A stretch of DNA of 10,832 nt from Prevotella sp. CAG:617. Its GTDB lineage: Bacteria; Bacteroidota; Bacteroidia; Bacteroidales; Bacteroidaceae. How positions within the stretch are numbered: the stretch's first letter is position 1; each line of letters opens with the position of its first letter. Position numbers and translations under genes: made by a program. Shown here in pieces: positions 6,685 to 10,832 of the stretch. Below the pieces are notes generated by a model. The model searched no databases, was not told where the DNA came from, and saw nothing but the letters and a program-made list of their open reading frames with translations. The stretch covers positions 1-10,832 of the forward strand of contig FR903551.1 in the NCBI GenBank assembly GCA_000438115.1, given 5' to 3'.

Positions 6685-7221
6685 ATGAGAAAACTAATGA
6701 CCGAGGAGCTCCACCGCCTGAGTGTGGAAGCCTACCACCAGGCCGAAAAACTGCCGGTGGTCATGGTGCTGGACAACATCCGCAGCCTTCACAACGTAGG
6801 CTCCGTGTTCCGCACGGCCGACGCCTTCCGCCTGGCGGGTATCCGCCTGTGCGGCATTACCGCCTGCCCGCCGGCCGCCGAAATCCACAAAACCGCTCTG
6901 GGTGCCGAGGACGCTGTCAGCTGGCAGTATCATGCCGACACGCTCGAAGCCGTGCGTGAGTTGAAGGCCGAGGGCTACACCGTGCTGGCCGTGGAGCAGG
7001 TGGAGGGCAGCCACATGCTGGATAGCCTCAGCATTGACCCCGCCGGGCGCTACGCCCTGGTAATGGGCAACGAGGTGAAGGGCGTACGCCAGGACGTGGT
7101 GGACGCCTGCGACGGCTGCGTGGAAATTCCGCAGTTCGGCACGAAACACTCGCTCAACGTCTCCGTAAGTGCGGGCATCGTCATGTGGGAATTTGCCCGC
7201 CAAATGCACCATTTTGAATAA
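6685..7221 (+). CDS. TrmH/SpoU family RNA 2'-O-ribose methyltransferase
   Basis: This 178-aa protein is a single SPOUT (knotted) domain that transfers methyl groups from SAM to ribose 2'-OH of tRNA or rRNA. Motif 1 is at residues 29-46 (N38, R43 in NVGSVFRTADAF). Motif 2 is LVMGNEVKGV at 125-134, with E130 and G133. Motif 3 is at 147-164, with P149 and SLNVSVSAG. There is no N-terminal L30e-like substrate domain as in RlmB or TrmH-long forms, so the RNA target cannot be assigned. The start at 6685 gives a short N-terminal helix; ATG 6697 is a possible alternative. It ends 4 nt before the MATE start, indicating close or coupled translation. Confidence 0.9.
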   Translation: MRKLMTEELHRLSVEAYHQAEKLPVVMVLDNIRSLHNVGSVFRTADAFRLAGIRLCGITACPPAAEIHKTALGAEDAVSWQYHADTLEAVRELKAEGYTVLAVEQVEGSHMLDSLSIDPAGRYALVMGNEVKGVRQDVVDACDGCVEIPQFGTKHSLNVSVSAGIVMWEFARQMHHFE

Positions 7222-7225
7222 TCTC

Positions 7226-8560
7226 ATGTCCCTGCGTCCCCATTATCAAGCTACGCTCAAAGTGGGCTGGCCCATAGCCGTGGGCCAGATTGGCACCATC
7301 ATGGTAGGCTTTGCCGACACGCTCATGGTGGGCCACTACAATACGCCCTCGCTGGCCGCGGCCTCGTTTGTGAACAGCGTATTCAATCTGTTCCTCTTCC
7401 TCACCATGGGCTATTCCTACGGTCTTACCCCGCTGGCCGGCCGCCTGTTCGGGCAGCGGCAGTACCGCCGGGCGGGTGCCCTGCTCAAGGAGGCCGTCTG
7501 CACCAACGCCCTCTACGGCATCCTCATCATTATCGGCCTGCTGCTGGTGTACAGCCAGGTCAGCCACATGGGACAAGACCCCAAACTGCTGCCGCTCATC
7601 CGCCCGTACTTCCTGATTATGGTGGGCTCCATGCCTTTTGTCATCCTCTTCAACCTGCTCCGGCAGTTTACCGACGCAGCCACCGACACGGCCGTGGCCA
7701 TGTGGATTCTGCTCTCCTCCAACGTACTGAACATCGTGGGCAACTACCTGCTCATCAACGGCATAGGCCCCCTGCCCGAACTGGGGCTCAACGGTGCCGG
7801 CCTGAGCACGCTGCTGGCCCGCGCCTACACGGCCGTAGCCCTGACGCTTTTCCTGCTGCGCTCCCCGCGCTACCGCGCCGCCCTGCAGGGCTGGCGAATC
7901 TGTCGCGTCAGCCGCAGCGCCATCCGCAACATCAACCGCTTCTCGCTGCCCATCTCGCTGCAGATGGGTATGGAGACGGGTGCCTTTACGCTGAGCGGCA
8001 TCATGGTGGGGTGGCTGGGCGCCGTACAGCTGGCCGGCTATCAGGTCATCATTACCATCAGCACGCTGGGCTTCCTGTTCTTCTACAGTTTCGGGGCCAG
8101 CACCTCCATACGCATCTCCCTTTTTGCCGGACAGGACAACTGGACCGAAGTGCGACGTGCCTCTCAGGCAGGCCGCAACATCCTGCTGGTGCTGTGCAGC
8201 GCCACGTGCGTACTGTTTCTGACGCTGGGTCCGTGGCTCGTCGACAGCTTCACGCCCGACGCCGCCGTACGCCGTGTGGGGTATGCCCTGCTGCTGCCGC
8301 TGGTGTTCTACCAGCTGGGCGACGCCATGCAAATATGCTACGCCAACTGCCTGCGCGGCACGTCGCATGTGCAGTCGGTGGCCTGGATTGCCGGCATCAG
8401 CTATCTGGGCGTCAGTATTCCGCTGGCCTACGTGCTGGGCATTGCACTGCCCTGGGGCGAACAGGGTATTTTCACGGGCCTCGGGCTGGGTCTCTTTACG
8501 GCCGCCCTGCTCTACTTCCTGCAGTTCCGCCGCGTCATGAAACGATACGCCACGGCCTGA
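7226..8560 (+). CDS. MATE family multidrug/cation efflux transporter
   Basis: This 444-aa inner-membrane protein has about twelve hydrophobic segments, as in the NorM/DinF-type MATE family, which exports cationic drugs or metabolites using Na+ or H+. The first segment, GWPIAVGQIGTIMVGFADTLMVG (14-36), carries the family's conserved Asp (D31) and GxxDTxMVG pattern; the matching start of the second half is near residue ~245 (FSLPISLQMGMETG). The ATG at 7226 is preferred over an in-frame ATG at 7169: the extra 19 residues would overlap the RNA methyltransferase and add a polar N-terminus. Substrate and coupling ion cannot be read from the sequence. It is the last gene of the five-gene unit; no clear terminator hairpin follows. 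Confidence 0.9.
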   Translation: MSLRPHYQATLKVGWPIAVGQIGTIMVGFADTLMVGHYNTPSLAAASFVNSVFNLFLFLTMGYSYGLTPLAGRLFGQRQYRRAGALLKEAVCTNALYGILIIIGLLLVYSQVSHMGQDPKLLPLIRPYFLIMVGSMPFVILFNLLRQFTDAATDTAVAMWILLSSNVLNIVGNYLLINGIGPLPELGLNGAGLSTLLARAYTAVALTLFLLRSPRYRAALQGWRICRVSRSAIRNINRFSLPISLQMGMETGAFTLSGIMVGWLGAVQLAGYQVIITISTLGFLFFYSFGASTSIRISLFAGQDNWTEVRRASQAGRNILLVLCSATCVLFLTLGPWLVDSFTPDAAVRRVGYALLLPLVFYQLGDAMQICYANCLRGTSHVQSVAWIAGISYLGVSIPLAYVLGIALPWGEQGIFTGLGLGLFTAALLYFLQFRRVMKRYATA

Positions 8561-8637
8561 CTACACCTTCCGGAACATCACCCCGACCAGACTGCCGCCG
8601 AATTGGCCCCCCCTCTCTGAAAGCAACAGCCTAATTC

Positions 8638-8668
8638 TTTGCCCTTTAACGAAAAAGGACTATCTTTG
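8638..8668 (+). promoter_or_regulatory. Sigma-ABfr-type promoter of the NhaD gene
   Basis: TTTG (8638-8641) and TATCTTTG (8661-8668) match both Bacteroidetes boxes exactly with a 19-nt spacer, the best promoter in the window. Transcription would start near 8673, about 30 nt before the start codon, and the leader is A/T-rich with no hairpin. The 143-nt gap (8561-8703) holds nothing else I recognise. Confidence 0.75.
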
Positions 8669-8703
8669 CTGCTTAGATAACCTTTTCCAAAAAATTTAAA
8701 CCT

Positions 8704-10086
8704 ATGACACTTGCCATTATCACCGTCTTTATCATAGGCTACCTGTGCATAGCCTTTGAAAGCGGACTGAAAATCAACAAAAGCGCCATTGCGCTTTTCA
8801 TGTGTGTGATATGCTGGACGCTCTACATGTTCGGCTGCGAAACCTACATCCCGCAGTTCCATTCACACGACTTTCTGGTATCTACCCTCAACAATGCCGC
8901 CGATTTCGGCGCCTACGCCACCAGCGAAATCCTGCTGCCTCACCTGGGCGACACGGCTGAAATCATATTCTTCCTGATGGGTGCCATGACCATTGTTGAA
9001 GTGGTCGACGCCAACGGAGGTTTCCACTTTGTTTACGACCGTCTGGGCACGAGCAGCAAGCGCAAACTGCTCTGGCGCATCACCTTCCTCACCTTCTTCC
9101 TCTCGGCCGTGCTCGACAACATGACCACCAGCATCGTCATGGTCATGGTGTTGCGCAAACTGGTCAGCGACCGCCGCGACCGCCTGTACTACGCCGCCCT
9201 TATCGTGCTGGCAGCCAACAGCGGAGGTTCCTTCTCGCCCATCGGCGACATCACCACCATCATGCTCTGGATCAAGAACTACGTAACCACAGCCGGCATC
9301 ATCAAGGAAATACTCATCCCCTCACTCATCTCCTGCATCATTCCGGCCCTCATTCTGCAGTTCCATCTGAAAGGCGAACTGCATCCCTCGGCTGACGAAA
9401 AGCCCGAACCCCTTTCGCAAACCATGCGCGTTGAGCGCAACATCATCTTCTGGATTGGTGTGGGCGGCCTCGTCATGGTTCCCATCTTCCGCACCTGGAG
9501 CGGTCTGCCCCCGTTCATGGGCATTCTGCTCGTGCTCTCCATCCTCTGGATTGCTACCGAACTGCTCAACCGCTCCGAAAAGAAGAAAGGGCTTCACAGC
9601 GTAGGCGCGCTGCTCTCACGCATCGACCTGAGCACCATACTCTTCTTCCTGGGTATCCTCATGGCCGTAGCCACACTCCAGGAAACGGGCGTGCTGCGTC
9701 TGGTTGGCGAAAAGCTGGAAGAAGTGACCGACGGCAACGCCTACCTCGTAACCGGCGCCATCGGTATCCTCTCGTCCATTGTCGACAACGTGCCTCTCGT
9801 AGCCGGCTGCATGGGTATGTATGACATGGCCACCCCGGCAGCAGCCATGGCCAACCCCGAACTGGCCAACTTTGTGCAGGACGGCATCTTCTGGCAACTG
9901 CTGGCCTACTGTGCCGGTGTGGGCGGCAGCCTGCTCATCATCGGTTCGGCCGCCGGCGTAGTAGTCATGGGTATCGAAAAAATATCCTTCGGATGGTATC
10001 TGAAAAACATCACCTGGATTGGTCTGGTAGGCTACCTGGCCGGTATCGTGACCTACTGGATTGAAAAATCGGTCATCGGACTCTAA
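8704..10086 (+). CDS. nhaD: NhaD-type Na+/H+ antiporter
   Basis: This 460-aa inner-membrane protein of the ion-transporter superfamily has about 11-13 hydrophobic segments and exports Na+ (or Li+) in exchange for H+, helping with salt and alkaline stress and pH balance. Two inverted-repeat halves each carry an Asp-Asn element: SAVLDNMTT (134-142) and SSIVDNVPL (357-365). The first half also has ANSGGSFSPIGD (171-182), characteristic of NhaD and of the wider ArsB/NhaD group. A charged loop near 222-245 (HPSADEKPEP...) separates the halves. Length is normal. The start at 8704 follows the promoter by the expected distance and gives an N-terminal membrane helix at once. It has its own promoter and may be co-transcribed with the barrel gene 38 nt downstream. 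An arsenite or citrate carrier is less likely given the GDITTIMLW segment. Confidence 0.9.
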   Translation: MTLAIITVFIIGYLCIAFESGLKINKSAIALFMCVICWTLYMFGCETYIPQFHSHDFLVSTLNNAADFGAYATSEILLPHLGDTAEIIFFLMGAMTIVEVVDANGGFHFVYDRLGTSSKRKLLWRITFLTFFLSAVLDNMTTSIVMVMVLRKLVSDRRDRLYYAALIVLAANSGGSFSPIGDITTIMLWIKNYVTTAGIIKEILIPSLISCIIPALILQFHLKGELHPSADEKPEPLSQTMRVERNIIFWIGVGGLVMVPIFRTWSGLPPFMGILLVLSILWIATELLNRSEKKKGLHSVGALLSRIDLSTILFFLGILMAVATLQETGVLRLVGEKLEEVTDGNAYLVTGAIGILSSIVDNVPLVAGCMGMYDMATPAAAMANPELANFVQDGIFWQLLAYCAGVGGSLLIIGSAAGVVVMGIEKISFGWYLKNITWIGLVGYLAGIVTYWIEKSVIGL

Positions 10087-10088
10087 AA

Positions 10089-10096
10089 AAACTTTG
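10089..10096 (+). promoter_or_regulatory. Weak candidate -7 box before the small barrel gene
   Basis: AAACTTTG matches TAnnTTTG except at its first base. No TTTG lies about 19 nt upstream, and the box begins three bases after the antiporter stop codon. The barrel gene may instead be expressed by readthrough from the NhaD promoter. Confidence 0.25.
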
Positions 10097-10124
10097 TAAT
10101 TACCAACAAAAAACAAACCATATC

Positions 10125-10760
10125 ATGAAAAAGATTTTTGCAGCGCTCATGCTCCTCGCCGCATTTGCCGTAAGTGTTCCGGCATCGGCACAACTTAAAT
10201 TCGGTATCGTAGGCGGTCTGAACCTGACCAAGCTGTCGACTTCAGGCAATAACTTCTCGTCTGACAACCGCGCAGGCTGGTACATCGGTCCGAAAGTAGA
10301 ATTCACCATACCCGTTGTCAACCTGAGCATCGACGGCGCCCTGGAATACTCACAGCGCCAGATGAACATCGGTAACGACGCTACCGAACAGGCTACCAAC
10401 GAGCAGTACAAAAGTATTGAAATCCCCATCAACGTGCGCTACACGCTCGGTCTGGGCCAGCTGCTAGGCGTTTACGTATCCACCGGTCCGCAGTTCGGCT
10501 TCAACGTGGGCAACAAGAACTACCTGGGCATGATAACCAGCGTAGGCAACGAATCCATCAAGATGAAGGACGCACAGGTATCCTGGAACGTAGGTGTAGG
10601 TGTCACCATCCTCTCACACCTGCAAGTCGGAGCCGGCTACAACTTCATGCTCAACAAAACCGGCGAGCGTATCATCACCGACCTGACCAACGGCCAGATT
10701 CAGGGCACACGTGCCCTGCGCACCAATTCATGGCAGATACAGGCTGCTTACATGTTCTAA
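10125..10760 (+). CDS. PorT-like outer-membrane beta-barrel protein
   Basis: This 211-aa protein has a clear signal peptide (MKK, hydrophobic core, cleavage ASA22|Q23), so the mature protein is ~189 residues beginning with Gln. The rest alternates polar and hydrophobic residues in about eight strand-like blocks: FGIVGGLNLTKL at the start, GWYIGPKVEF, SIDGALEYSQ, IEIPINVRYTLG, GVYVSTGPQFGFNVG, VSWNVGVGVTI, LQVGAGYNFML and a closing WQIQAAYMF with C-terminal Phe. This fits the OMP_b-brl_2/porin-family barrels common in Bacteroidetes. Its codon ends and A/T content look more relaxed than those of its neighbours, as often seen in highly expressed envelope genes (inference). The role (small pore, adhesin or structural protein) is unknown. 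The start is the only ATG giving the signal peptide. Confidence 0.85.
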   Translation: MKKIFAALMLLAAFAVSVPASAQLKFGIVGGLNLTKLSTSGNNFSSDNRAGWYIGPKVEFTIPVVNLSIDGALEYSQRQMNIGNDATEQATNEQYKSIEIPINVRYTLGLGQLLGVYVSTGPQFGFNVGNKNYLGMITSVGNESIKMKDAQVSWNVGVGVTILSHLQVGAGYNFMLNKTGERIITDLTNGQIQGTRALRTNSWQIQAAYMF

Positions 10761-10801
10761 AAAAAAGCAGTCCCGTTTTTCCCTGACCAAGCCGCCAGGC
10801 T

Positions 10802-10828
10802 GCCCGCATTGACCAACATGCTGCGGGC
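10802..10828 (+). terminator. Possible terminator hairpin cut by the right edge
   Basis: GCCCGCA (10802-10808) pairs perfectly with TGCGGGC (10822-10828) around a 13-nt loop, 41 nt after the barrel stop codon. Any T-tract would lie beyond the window, so termination cannot be confirmed. Confidence 0.3.
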
Positions 10829-10832
10829 CGGC

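Noticed and set aside
7169..7225. Earlier ATG for the MATE gene
   Set aside because: It would overlap the end of the RNA methyltransferase and add non-family residues; ATG 7226 begins right before the first membrane helix.
7181..8368. 395-codon open frame on the minus strand opposite the MATE gene
   Set aside because: The opposite frame encodes a convincing MATE transporter. The antisense product is rich in Gln, Gly, Ala, His and Val with no motif, a usual by-product of GC-rich codon use.
7702..8634. 310-codon + strand frame overlapping the MATE gene in another frame
   Set aside because: Its Pro/Arg/His-rich composition is typical of an out-of-frame reading of GC-rich DNA, while the MATE frame has continuous membrane helices.

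Overview
The window looks like chromosomal DNA of a GC-rich member of the Bacteroidales (Bacteroidetes); the genus cannot be named from sequence alone. Three kinds of evidence agree. Promoter-like TAnnTTTG boxes lie ahead of three transcription units, twice with a TTTG or near-TTTG box 19 nt upstream. Start codons generally lack a Shine-Dalgarno sequence. The gene content is typical of the group: PorT-type outer-membrane barrels, a lipoprotein glutaminyl cyclase, an M64 peptidase, and secreted proteins with Gln right after the signal-peptide cleavage site. All supported genes are on the + strand and no gap exceeds 156 nt. I see no mobile element, CRISPR array, rRNA or tRNA.

Layout. (1) 1-1851: the 3' part of an outer-membrane beta-barrel gene cut by the left edge, then a class I SAM methyltransferase interrupted by an in-frame amber codon at 1195-1197. 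(2) 1852-3801: a spacer with AT-rich inverted repeats, a promoter-like box and a strong GC hairpin, then a 597-aa fusion of a gamma-glutamyl hydrolase (peptidase C26, PuuD-like) with a renal-type dipeptidase (M19). (3) 3802-8560: a promoter, a 5'-UTR hairpin and a tight five-gene unit with gaps of 27, 7, 12 and 4 nt: glutaminyl cyclase lipoprotein, SufE, M64 peptidase, TrmH/SpoU-type RNA methyltransferase and a MATE transporter. (4) 8561-10832: a good sigma-ABfr-type promoter, an NhaD-type Na+/H+ antiporter, a small outer-membrane barrel, and a hairpin at the right edge.

How the genes relate. Most are housekeeping or envelope genes. The clearest link is between the glutaminyl cyclase and the exported proteins: both proteins here with a recognisable signal peptidase I site are predicted to start with Gln after cleavage, which is the substrate of that enzyme. 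The points most worth a second look are the amber-interrupted methyltransferase in a window where no gene ends in TAG, the two-hydrolase fusion (possibly a one-polypeptide route for degrading gamma-glutamyl peptides), the hairpins in two 5' leaders, and the palindrome CCGGCCGG, which I find only between genes. I did not find convincing evidence of a wholly new system.
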